Shown piece by piece: positions 24,053 to 35,700 of a stretch of 64,000 nt of DNA. The position numbers were made by a program, and so were the translations under genes. Source of the stretch: Ricinus communis (Eukaryota > Streptophyta > Magnoliopsida > Malpighiales > Euphorbiaceae); NCBI RefSeq assembly GCF_019578655.1, contig NC_063260.1:31706888-31770887 (forward strand), written 5' to 3'. Within the stretch, counting starts at the first letter, position 1. Every line of letters begins with the position of its first letter. Below the pieces are notes generated by a model. The model was not told the DNA's origin. It saw only the letters and a list, made by a program, of their open reading frames with translations, and made no database searches.

Positions 24053-24780
24053 CCAAACCTTGCAATTTAGTACTTTATATATGTCTAAATGGAGGCTTAT
24101 ATATGAAGGCAATATTGTAATCTCATGTAATATAAGCAGAAAAAAAAAAAAAGCAAACAGATAAGGGTACAACTCAGGTGCATTTTATGGGTTACTTTGT
24201 TTTTCTTATTATAAGATAGGATGAACATCAGTCATCTAACAAAGTCAAGTAGAAAATTCCATACCATCTCACTTACTCTACATTCATGACCTTTTACCAT
24301 AATGCATAGCAAAAGTACAATCCGTATCCTACAAAAGATATCCTTATTAGAAAAAATTGAGAAAATATAAGATACGAATTTATAGAAACTCGACTCCCAA
24401 AAGCACCGGCAAAGATGGCTTTCATCAAATCTTGATTCTTGAGCAAAAGGCTTATTAGACAAAAGCATAATCAGGACATCAGCTGCCCTCTGTACATATG
24501 CAACTTAATGATTAAATGCGCAAGGTCCGCCTAAATTGGAATCAAAATTATGTACTTGATTGATCCATGCGCAAGCCTAAACTATTATTACTTCAGGCTC
24601 CTTCCATGGCTGCAAAACATAGCCAAATCAGTAACTATAAATGAAAGGAAGGATTTATTGCTGAAGCACATGGTGTATTTATCTTCCTTTTCCCTCCCTT
24701 TGTGCATTGCAAAGGTGCAGGATCAAGGAAAAAGAAAAAACACTTGCAAACTTAAGCATGAAAGTGTAAGTAAATGCTAA
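24053..24780. other. Convergent 3' regions of RbcX and malonyl-CoA decarboxylase
   Basis: The two genes end tail to tail 728 bp apart. The region is AT-rich with an A-run near 24140 and should hold both 3' UTRs. Short frames here lack recognisable domains. Confidence 0.5.
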
Positions 24781-27700
24781 TTATGGACAAGAAATTACGA
24801 TATTGTATCGGCAGATGCCATTTGAAGCATGTATATGCCCTGCACTGAAATATGACTCAGAATATTCTTCAATTTTATGAACCCTGCAAATCATTGTTCA
24901 GTGTATCTTATCATTCAAACAGATACAAGCATTAAATTTTCAGTCTTATCCAATTCACGATCTGCTGGATGCTGGACTCTCAGCTTTTTTTTAATTGGTG
25001 ATGTGAAAACAGTAGCTTCTATAACAAGAATTACCTGTAAACATAGTTCACCATGATACCTCCACTTTGCTGAAGGCCTTTCTCCGAGCGGTCTGCCATC
25101 CAATTTATTCTTTCAACCATCTGTACCACATCAAAATATCAGAAATTAACATATCGAACTTCTCAACTCAGGAAGCTAGCTTCTGGGCTGCCCCTATCTA
25201 TTTTTAAAATACACACATCACTTAGGACATAATAAACCCATGGATTTAATAGAAATGGTTATCAAAATCAACCAATTGCAAAATGGTACATTGAGAAACT
25301 ATAGAGCTTCCCATAGATGTGACTGAAAGGAAGAAATCAATTACTACTCTACAAGTCGAGGCAGTATGACATACCGCTCCATTTTGCAAGTGAAAATTTG
25401 CAACAGAATCCAGAGCTTTTCCTCTCTTTTTCTCTTGTAGAAGGTACCTGCATTCATAATTCATACAACAAACACTCCAAACTAAACTTTTAAAAGGCCA
25501 GAAGTGCAAGCTTATGCAACAATAACAAACTGAAATATAAAAGATCATCTACAATATCTCAGAATTATATTCCCATGTTGTTAACCATAATTAATGATTT
25601 CAATTTACCGAATTGAGATATTGATATTATACTTTACAGCATACCTGGCACATAGTCGCATCAGAGGGGGCTTCAGTGCTGAAAGCAATTCAGCTGAGTT
25701 GGTCCATTCATGTTTTGTTGATGTCAACAACTTTAACATCACTTCCATGCCATTTTTTCCAGGAAAAGCCTCCCTGCACGTAAAATTATTATAGTGCACA
25801 TGAATCTATGTTGTCGTGTCAAACCCATAAAATGGAGAAATAACAGCTGGATTTTTTATCAGATACCAAAAATAGAGGCATATCGTAGAGGTTCCAAAAG
25901 AGTTTTGAATAGAATAAATAATCTCAAGGATTATACATCCAAGCTTCATCAACAGGAAATCCAACTTACAACCTTTTTATATGGTTTCAAGCAGTTCCGC
26001 ATTAAAACTATGTGTGGTGCGGCTCATTTGGAAACATAATCTGATAACTTCAGTCATATGGATGACTTCGGTTCTCTCTCGCAGAAAACAGGTATGCAGG
26101 TATTGGACCATTTTAAGACAGACTGAATAGCAATAATGGCCTTAATCCTCTCAGTTTTACTGCTCTATATTTTCTTGCCAAAATGACAAAAATCTCTGCC
26201 TGATGTGGGTAGCATAATGTACTGAACCATAAAACATATGACTATTCTGCCTTAAATGTGCTTTCTGTAGGGAACTAAAGCTAGTAAACAAAATGTAGGT
26301 AGAAAAAACAACTTAATGTGTCTTTAGTTTCTTTTATATTCATTTTATATGGGAAACAGGGAAGATCAATGGTGAAAAAGAAGACCTGATGGAAAATACA
26401 GTTATGGAAAGCCCAGCAGTAAGCCAGTAGCAGAAGGAAGAGGAAAATTTTGGGGAAAAGAATAGAATAACCACATATCTTAGACCCAGTTTCCATGATA
26501 AGCAATCATACCTTCTTTCTTCCTTCCACATATACATAAACAGGTAGAAATCCAGCCAGAAGGATAAAGCATATGAAAAAAGAAAAACAAAGATTATTCA
26601 ATTTAAAATCAACACTTAACTTACTGACAACAATTCATAAGTGATCTTTCTTCATCTGGCTCAAGGATGTTCTCCCTAAACGCAGAAACTGATCCAGTTG
26701 AAGATGATTGTGACATGTTCTCCACTTCAGCAAGGATTGACTGAGATGCCAACTTAGATAGCAGCCATCGCAAGAATCCAGGAATCGGGCTTAATGTTGC
26801 AAATATCTTTATACAAAAACAAAAGGAAGTAAGTAATGCAGGGAGCAATATATGGAAATCATGAAACCAAGCAACAAGCTAAAGATCTGCAAAAGAGCAA
26901 CTTGGCAACCCATTCTTTCTAAAGTATTTTGATCAAGTGTGCAATGCATTTGCATAGACCCAAAATGATGTATCCCATGCGCAGAATAAATATTTCATGC
27001 CTCATTTTCAAAGTATGTTTTATGCATAATAGGATTTTGGTTTTCCCATTTTATATGAATTAGATCATAAAATACTTACAGATATATGTGGCATATCTCT
27101 TTTCACCAGCGTAATGACACGTTTGATAAGAAACTTTCCCAGGTTGATCCCTGCCAAGCCAGGCTGTCAAATTTCTATAAGTATATAGGTCATGGAAGCA
27201 TCTCATCAGAGTGTTATTCATAGTTTTTTAATTATATAATGCAAATAAATTAATGTCCAAGCAGAAACACATAACAGAGAACAGCAATAGTAAAATTCAT
27301 CGCCGAGTCTGCAAATGATCTTCGACACCTATTGACTTGCAAGTGTAAATATGCCCAAATGATTTCTCATCAATCATCAGTAAAAGAGAGCAAACATTTA
27401 ACAGAAGAAGAACCTAATGACAAATGGTAGAAATGGGATTTTTATACTAAAAAAGAAAAAAGTATCCGTATAAATCAACATGAAAAAATAATGGCCAAAG
27501 GTAGTTTACCTGAGTTGACGATATAGAATAAAATAGTGCGCAAGTTGCATCAGGTTCAGGTATAGGAGGATTATCCCATAAAACTTCCTGTTATAGATTA
27601 AAAGTTCATTACCAATAGTGTCCAGCTGAAAAGGAAAACCTGTAGGATTTGTAAAACAAACCTGTATTGTCTGAGCCACATTCTTTAGAAGGGCAACTTC

Positions 27701-29845
27701 TATGAAAATAAGGGGCTCACCTACAGAAAAGAATATCTAAAATGATATTACATAAAGTAATTAAGTACACCAAAAAGAGAGACCAATTTACAATTCAGTA
27801 TAATAATCCAAACCTAAACTCAGTTGCCTTGACAACAATGAATTGCAGAAAAGAAAAATTTTCTAGATTTACCATCACTCCAAAAATACATAATACTAGG
27901 CTAAATGATTGGACAATTTTGCTCTAACAGATTCAAGATCTCTTCTAACTAATTACATTTGTCAACTTGCAAGATATCTCCATTCTTAATGCTATCTGCA
28001 TTGGGAAGGTTAACTTATATGCTATGAACTCAAATTGATGAACACAAGATCTAAAACACTTTATCACAGTAAAAGATATTTTACATTGTATTAAGGTTTA
28101 GGTGCTACATTTATCCAGGCTCCAGCACCATACCAATAAGAAGTCTTGTGTTTCAAAGAAACTAGGAAACTTGAACAAGTACTTAAAATTGGTCGAAAAC
28201 TTTGACAAATAAACTACTATTGTCCACATCACCACTGAGAAGATTTGCTAACCAGGTATTGCTGGATGTAAATATCCGAAACAACGACGACCAACACCCA
28301 ACCTTCTTTTAAGATCTAAGAGATTGCAGATCGGATGTACAGCCTGCACGAAGACAATTATCAGAAAATATATTTTTACACCAGGCAACATCTAAATCTA
28401 TGAGCAATGTTAAGACAGGTTATGGCAACATACCTCATAAGCCACAATTTTCTCCAGCAAAGAAGCAGGATCATCCCATGTAATCTGGTGAAGTTCCAAT
28501 GCAGCAGGACTAAGCCAAGTACTGAGTTTTTCCTTTAAGTAGGAATCTAGTGCCCGCAAACATGCAGCATTCTCTTCTCTGTAAAGTTATAATGAATCGA
28601 GTAATGAAAATTTTAATTCCATCACTATGTTCATCAAGTGATAGACTTCATATAATAAACTATTTCCTTCTATGCAACTGGTGCACCTTAGTACAAGTAC
28701 TTACAGTTTTCTATGTTATAAGTATAGCCACCTAACGGATAAACAGAAAATATGCTTTTTCTTTCTTTAACCTTTTCAAGAATAATTGTTTTGAGTGACA
28801 TAAATAATAGAAAACAATCACACAGAAGGAAAAGAAAATGAAATAATTCAAAAACAAACATAGACAATAACCTTACGCGAGAAGAGAGACAATGTCAGCT
28901 CGAATAATGGATAAGAACTTCAATCCCCCAGGATGATTGTTGAGACGTTCAAAAAGGACATCATATGTAGGCTTAAGAGCTTGTCTCAAATTCCGTTCAA
29001 TGCGATAGAAAGAAGAAAGAGTAGCTTCGGCTTCAACACTATCGGATTCAGTTTCACCAGCAACACCTGAAACCCAAAATTCTAAAAACTTTTCAACAGC
29101 TCATGAAAGATGTAAACAAATATATGTATATAGATATGCAAATCTTACAACAAGGAGGTTCAAGTCCAAGATATTGTTTGATGAGGTCATGAACTTGAGC
29201 CCTGTTGAGATCATAGACTTTGGCAAGCATAAACAATAATTTGCGGCGATTTTCAAGAGAAAAGCTTAGATAACCCTGCATAATCAGAATATTATGTAAA
29301 AATTGAATCAGTCAAGTGTTATAGCGATTATTTTTAAACGGTAAGATACCTCAGCGAAATCATTAAGCACCGCATCAAGAACGTCAGTTTTATTCAATGA
29401 AATGGCTGAATGCATAGAAGCACGGACAGAATCAAAGTCCCTAAAAAGTGAAAAAGAAAGGAATATGCAAATAATTACAAGGAAACAATCAAAAGAAGAA
29501 AAAAAATGAATTAGGAATATGAAGTAAAAAAAGAAAAAATAGAAAAAAAAAAACCTCTCTTTGGAAGTAAAAGTATTGACCATTTTAGCTCCTTCCTGTG
29601 CAGCATGTTGAGAAACAGTAGAACCAAATTGGGTACCTTGGGAATTGGTTATCATTTGATCGACCTTGTTCTTGTTCTGTTCGATTCAGAGTAAAATATT
29701 TCGAGAATTGAAAAAAAGATAGGAGGATGAAGAGACAATTAAAAATTCTAAGTAACATAATTTAACTTACATTGAGAGGTGAGGTAGGATCGTTGGAAGG
29801 TCGCATTCTAGTTCGCATTAAAATGGCTAAACCTTTTTTGTTCAT
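24781..29845 (-). CDS. MCD: Malonyl-CoA decarboxylase
   Basis: Converts malonyl-CoA to acetyl-CoA and CO2; in plants linked to removal of malonyl-CoA in mitochondria or peroxisomes. Fifteen exons (minus): 29845-29771, 29676-29555, 29440-29350, 29275-29149, 29066-28877, 28578-28434, 28343-28253, 27720-27662, 27587-27510, 27163-27080, 26806-26625, 25773-25645, 25447-25375, 25120-25035, 24883-24781, giving 544 residues in frame. The N-terminal helical part includes the KVYDLNRAQVHDLIKQYLG block. The catalytic part has GINLGKFLIKRVITLVKRDM, then FATLSPIPGF with the catalytic Ser, and NFHLQNGA with the catalytic His, by analogy with the human enzyme. The C-terminus ends …ISCP, so there is no SKL-type peroxisomal signal. 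The N-terminus is basic (MNKKGLAILMRTRMRPS), which could suit mitochondria. It is tail to tail with RbcX, as in Arabidopsis. Confidence 0.94.
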
Positions 29846-29922
29846 TACTGCTTAAAGAATGTCTTGCTTGGGCCTCCCAAACACGATAATGATATCACTC
29901 TCTTTCTGGCGCTCTTCCTTTC

Positions 29923-30288
29923 TTACTTATTAATCCATCCCTGTCCTCGTCCACGTCCAGGCACTAATACCTCTTCAGTTTTTCTCGGCTCTATCTGTGT
30001 GGGGTTGTAAGCTTTGTTTCGAAAACGGCGACGTTTGCGAAGCGAGATAGTTGCTTTTGATTGATGGACTGGACTAGCAGAAGATGATGACGTTGAGGGG
30101 CTGAAGTGAGTTTCATAAAGATTTGGGCCGCACAAGTTTCTGTTTGCATTGCATTCATTGAAAAAGAGGTCGACGCTGTTTTTCAATAAGTTAGCGACGA
30201 ATATATTTAGGTCGCTAAAAACATACTCATTTTGCATCACCGTCGCAGAAGAATCAGCGACCAGCATCTGCCTGTCGGTCGGATGCAA
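29923..30288 (-). CDS. Unrecognised 121-aa open frame upstream of malonyl-CoA decarboxylase
   Basis: A single uninterrupted minus-strand frame starts MHPTDRQMLVADSSATVM and ends RGRGQGWINK. The middle has a Ser-rich run (SPSTSSSSASPVHQSK) followed by a basic patch (RKRRRFRNK) that resembles a nuclear localisation signal. Composition is balanced, unlike the AT-driven chance frames nearby. I do not recognise a family. Its stop lies 77 bases before the decarboxylase ATG and in a different frame, so it could be an upstream ORF of that transcript, an independent small gene, a degraded gene or chance. Confidence 0.3.
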   Translation of the reverse strand: MHPTDRQMLVADSSATVMQNEYVFSDLNIFVANLLKNSVDLFFNECNANRNLCGPNLYETHFSPSTSSSSASPVHQSKATISLRKRRRFRNKAYNPTQIEPRKTEEVLVPGRGRGQGWINK

Positions 30289-32572
30289 GTCATAAACATT
30301 AAAAGATTATAGCTAATATTTCCGGACCATTATGTTTTCTACCTGCTTGAGAATAACTACTTTTTAGTGTATAGCCACGAACGTTCATTTTTTAAGTTAT
30401 ATTAATCTAAGAAACTACCAATTAAAGAAAGAAGAACCCCATTACTGTGATGGGCCTTATTTTATTAGGCAATGAATTCCAGTGAGCTGCCTTTTCTCGT
30501 TCTAATTGTCTATTTGTTTGGAAGAGTGTTGGGATAAAAATATTGCAGTCTGTATCCCGTAATAGACAAGAGTCTGGCGCCAGGTCAATGTAATGGTGCT
30601 CGTGTGAGCTAATATGTTAATGCATTTTTCAAGAAAATGACATAAAACAAAGTGGGTTTTCAACAACTGGCCAATGTATCCCTTCTTCCTCCATTCTGTA
30701 TTTGAAAAGAAAAGACTGTATCGTTATGCCAGATTTAGGAGGTCCCTTAGTAATAGAATTAGCATCGTGCTTTTTGTATAGTTTAATATGACAGCCATAA
30801 GAAGAATCTATTATTATTATTGATTGATTGATTGATTGTCTTTTGCTGTTTTACTGTACACTCACATGTGTTGGTTTATGAAAATTACAAAAAAGAAAAA
30901 CTATATAAGGTCCAAAAATGTTCACACAATTAATTATATACAGTGATAGTCTATGACTGTATATCACTTTCTGACAGATGCTTTATCCTTTTTTTTGTTC
31001 TCATTTCCTTCGACGTTTCTTCGTAATAACGAAGCCTTTTATGTGCACTCTATCAAATAATCCCTCGCCTCAATGCATGTAATATTTTAAAACTTTTAAT
31101 CCGTTTACTCCAATGATATCATTGGTTATATTTTATTTCTTTAAGAATTATTTTATTATTTATTTATATTGTTTAAATTCGGAACCTGCTAAATTCTAAT
31201 TGGTCTGCAATTGCTTAAAGGGCAATTCAAGGCTAATAATGTGCCATGAAAAATAGTATATGCTATAAAAATATAAAAACATGGGTGTTATAAGGAAAAA
31301 TCAATGGAGAGGGATGGGATTGAGATTTAAAGGAATGTAAGAGAGAACAGTGGGGGCAGCACATTTTGGCTTTTTTCCATGCACCGGAAAAGAATAAGGA
31401 TTTTGGAGAATAGCAAGCAATCTTTGATTCAGGAAACACAGTTCCCAAAAGTCGCATTTCGGAAACAAAAATGTTAAAGTGAAGGATTGTAAATGGAGGA
31501 AAGAGACACTTTTCTTTTTCTTTTAATTGTTCATAGTTTCTTATTAAAAAGATTTAAATGGAATGAGAAGGGTTCTTTGCCCCTTCCAAGCAATGAACCA
31601 TTAATTAACTGAAAATGGTTGATATATAATTGTTTTAAAAAAGAATAAAGTAATTACATAATTCTGGAGGAGAATGTGAGTTCCAAATTACAAAATTTTA
31701 TTTTTTTTGGTAACTTACAAAAATAAAAAACAAGACAATCCAAAAAAAGAAAGTGAATTCCAAGTCAACAAAAGCGCCATCATCCAAGTCCACAGGAGGA
31801 CATTTTAGTCATTTTCGTAAAATTCTGTAAACTGCTCCCAATCCCATGCTGTCGTCTGCCCACCGCCAGCTGAGTTCCTCTTTTTCATATACGGAGATTG
31901 GCCATTGCAATATGCAAATATTATATAGGGGTAGTATTGACCATTCATACTCCTTTATTCTAAGAGTAGCCAGAGTGAATCTTCTGCATTGGAGATCTCT
32001 CTGTTTATGTATCTTAACATCTATATCCTTGCATCACACACTAAATCCTTTTCATTAACCAAATCTGCAACTATATATTAAATAATTTGATTCTGAACGA
32101 TTCAATTCAAAATCATCATATGAAAATAGAAATAAAATGATTCAAAATCCATATGTATTTATGCAACGCTATGTCCTTGTCCTTTATAATTGTTTTGGTT
32201 CAACACAGTTCACGTGGACGAGTCATTTCGGGGCTAAGACTAGGAATTGACTTTCAGCAGTGAAACTTGATGATATTTGCTGACATGGCAACAGAGGAAG
32301 TTAAAGTGCAGAAAGGGCAAAAAAGAATGAGATGTAGAGAATCAAATCAGAGGAAGAGAAAGAGGAGACGAGAAGAATTACATGAAACAAGGATCATACG
32401 TTACTCGCCCAACTTTTCTTTTCTTTTCTTTTATTTATTTAATAATTAAGAACTAATTTTCCTTTTTCGCCGACACCCATGAAACCATACAGTGTTTCTA
32501 TTTCTCTTTCTTAATTACTGTTAAGCTTCGAATCTCTCTCCCTCTCACATTTACTTGCTCTCCCTTTCTTTA
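30289..32572. other. Intergenic between malonyl-CoA decarboxylase and the SRF receptor gene
   Basis: About 2.3 kb of promoter-side sequence for two divergent genes. It contains a (TTA)n/(TTGA)n microsatellite at about 30810-30838 and a CACGTG at 32211-32216, roughly 0.5 kb upstream of the SRF start codon. No coding signal was found; the basic frame at 32267-32449 is short and purine-rich and looks like chance. Confidence 0.5.
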
Positions 32573-32683
32573 ATGGAGATATATCTTCTTGCCACTCTCT
32601 CCGATCTCAACTTCTCTTCTTCTTCTTCTTTGCCGCATGACTATGCCGTGTGCTTTATTAACTCGCTCCAACCTTACCTCTAG
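32573..32683 (+). promoter_or_regulatory. Upstream ORF (36 codons) in the SRF leader
   Basis: An ATG at 32573 opens a 36-residue frame (MEIYLLATLSDLNFSSSSSL…) that stops at 32681-32683, 27 bases before the main ATG at 32711. It follows a CT-rich stretch typical of plant 5' leaders. If the transcript begins upstream of 32573, the uORF should reduce translation of the receptor. The transcription start is not known. Confidence 0.4.
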
Positions 32684-32710
32684 ACACAGCACAATATACT
32701 ACTTTTAATA

Positions 32711-35700
32711 ATGGCCTTCGACCCCATGCCTTTTCCTTTCTTTTTGGCTCGTTCTTCACTCACTACGTTTCTGTTCCTGTTCGTTTTGCTCTCCTCAATC
32801 TTTGCTTTTCCTCTTTTCGTTCAATGCACTACCGACGCCTCTGATGGTATCTCTCTCTCTCTCTTTGTAAAGAATATATAACTTAGAGCTTGTTTTTTAT
32901 TGATTTGTCTGAGCTGTTAATGTGATCTTCATTGCTGAGCTTAATGTTTTTTACTTTTCCTATTCTTTGCGATGACCTGGCTGTACTCCAAGAACTGAGC
33001 TTTGTCGATTGCTAATTTTTCCTTTTACTTTTTTTTTTTTTTTTTTTGTGTGAAAATTTGATCCTTTATATACGTCTATTTCTCGAGAAAATGTAGGAAA
33101 ATAAACCGAGTGTACTCTTATTTTAAATAGGCTATTCTAAACTGGAAATCTCAATTGATCAAAATGCTGTATCTTCATATCCTAATTTTTAAACTTCTTC
33201 TTCTTTTTCTTTTGTTTCTTATTTAATAAATAATAGGTTTTATATATTCTTTTGGTAGTTGATTGGTTGGTTTATGAATTAAGTTATATTATTTCTGTTA
33301 CAGTCCAAGCTCTACAGGTTTTGTACACTTCGTTGAATAGCCCTTCCCAGCTAACCAATTGGAAAAGCGACAGTGGTGATCCCTGTGCAGAGTCTTGGAA
33401 AGGGATTACTTGTGAGGGATCGGCTGTTGTTTCCATGTATGGACCTAATATAACAAGAAAAGCTTTTAATTAGTCTACTCCTTTTTTATGTCTCTCTTTT
33501 ATGATAGGTTTTCTTTGCTTTGACAGTCAGATTTCTGGGCTAGGACTCGGCGGGACTATGGGATACTTGCTTTCCCAGCTTATGTCATTAAGAACATTGT
33601 GTGTTGTTACTTTACTTTATTTATTGAATGCATAAAATCTTTGTTTATTTTCTTAGTTAGTTGAATTTCTTATACAATTTTGTTTTCATTGCCAGCGATC
33701 TGAGTGACAACAATATTCATGATACAATACCATATCAATTGCCGCCCAATCTTACGAGCCTGTAATGTTCCATCATATCAATTGTTTCCGTTCTTCACGA
33801 CCTATTCAATTTCATTTTCTGATTTTGTGACTGACTATATTGTTGTGCAGAAATCTTGCAAGAAATAACCTTAGTGGAAATCTTCCTTATTCCATTTCTA
33901 CTATGGTTTCTCTCACTTATTTGTGAGTGACTTCTCTTGATACTTGAATGCTATGAGATTTTGTTACTAATACAAAATAGTTTCTTTTGCCTGATTTTAA
34001 CATCCTTGGTTTTAGGAACATGAGCCATAATTCAATTTCCCAGTCAGTCGGAGATGTTTTTGCTAATCTTGCTCTTCTCACAACCCTGTAAGCTATCTTT
34101 CAAAACATGTATGTCATTACTGCTGTATTAGTTCTTATCATAGAGATTTTGGCTTCTAAAAATTTCAGCATAGTGATCTCATTGCTATTGGTATGTCCAT
34201 CTTGAATCTCTTCAGTTGGCTGCTTGTGGTTGAACTTATGCCACATATGGTTTTGAATTTCACTGTTATTCTGCACCTTGTTCCCCAGTATGGTACTTTG
34301 CTTAGTTAACTTTGTGAGGAATCATCACGTTGCTGCCTTCTGATCAATCACTACAGATCTATGGACAGTAAACTGATTGAGAAAGTTACTCTGGGGAAAA
34401 ATGACAGTTAATTCCCTAAGATATAACTGAGTTTTAGACTGATGTGGTATATATTTTATATGGTTGTGTGAATGTTTTGCTAAGCTAAGATGTCCTTTAT
34501 CCCCTTTAAATCCCAAATGCAGTTTCTGATAGATAATGCCTGTAGGTTATTGTATAATGCTGCCTTTTGCTTTTGAATGCAGGGATCTCTCTTTCAACAA
34601 TTTTAGTGGCAATCTTCCAAGCTCCTTCAGTTCATTGTCCAATCTTTCAACATTGTGAGCTCAGTCCTGTTTTCTTTCTAAACCAAATTAATAATAAATC
34701 AATGTTAAAAGAAAAGGGTTCTGTATTTGTTGCAGTTTGATTGAACTTCTCATAATATTCTAATATGTGGCAGCTATATTCAGAACAATCAACTGACTGG
34801 TTCTCTTGATGTTCTTGCTGGTTTACCTTTAACTACTTTGTAAGTTCCTTTTCCTTCTGAAACTCAAATATATTGCATACCAGCATTTTCTTATTTTAAC
34901 TTATATGTTCAACAGAAATGTTGCAAACAACCATTTAACTGGATGGATACCTCGAGAGCTTAATTCAGTTCCAAATTTCATGTGAGTCTTTTATACTGTG
35001 ATTTGTGTTCTTTTAACTAAAATTTATAATGTTTCACTTCTGCAATATATCTAATTTATCTGTTGAAATAAATAATCAGATATGATGGAAATTCCTTTGA
35101 CAATGGTCCTGCTCCTCCTCCTCCACCATATACCCCACCACCACCTGGTAGATCTAGAAACAATCACAGTCATTCAGGATCAGGCACACGTACACCCCCA
35201 TCTTCTGATGACCAGTCATCCGAGTCAGATAAGGGAATGTCAGTTGGGGCTATTGTAGGCATAGTCCTTGGTTCTGTTTTACTTATCTTCATCGCACTTC
35301 TTGCTGTTTTATTTTGCACTAGAAAGAAAAAGCAGAAGGATGGAGGCGCCATAGTTTCTCAGGGAAGTCGGTCGGCAGGCACAACTGATAGTAAGTTTCC
35401 TTCCTTTTTTTTTTTTAATGCTCCTAAAGTTACTATTGTTTTTGAAATTTATGAACATTGAGTCAATTCAATGCTCACCTGGATCCTGGAATTTTTGTTT
35501 CTTCTTCTCTCCTATTAAAATTCATTCACGTTCTCTGGTTGACACTCGACAGATAGGATTAACTAAAAGAAATTAAGCACACTGGTCTATTTGTTCTTTA
35601 CTGTTCACATGACAGTGTACAATGGAATGATGGACTGCTCCTTCATGTCTGTCTTAAAACTTGTCCACTAACAGTTTGATGCTTGAGTTCTAGTTCTGTA

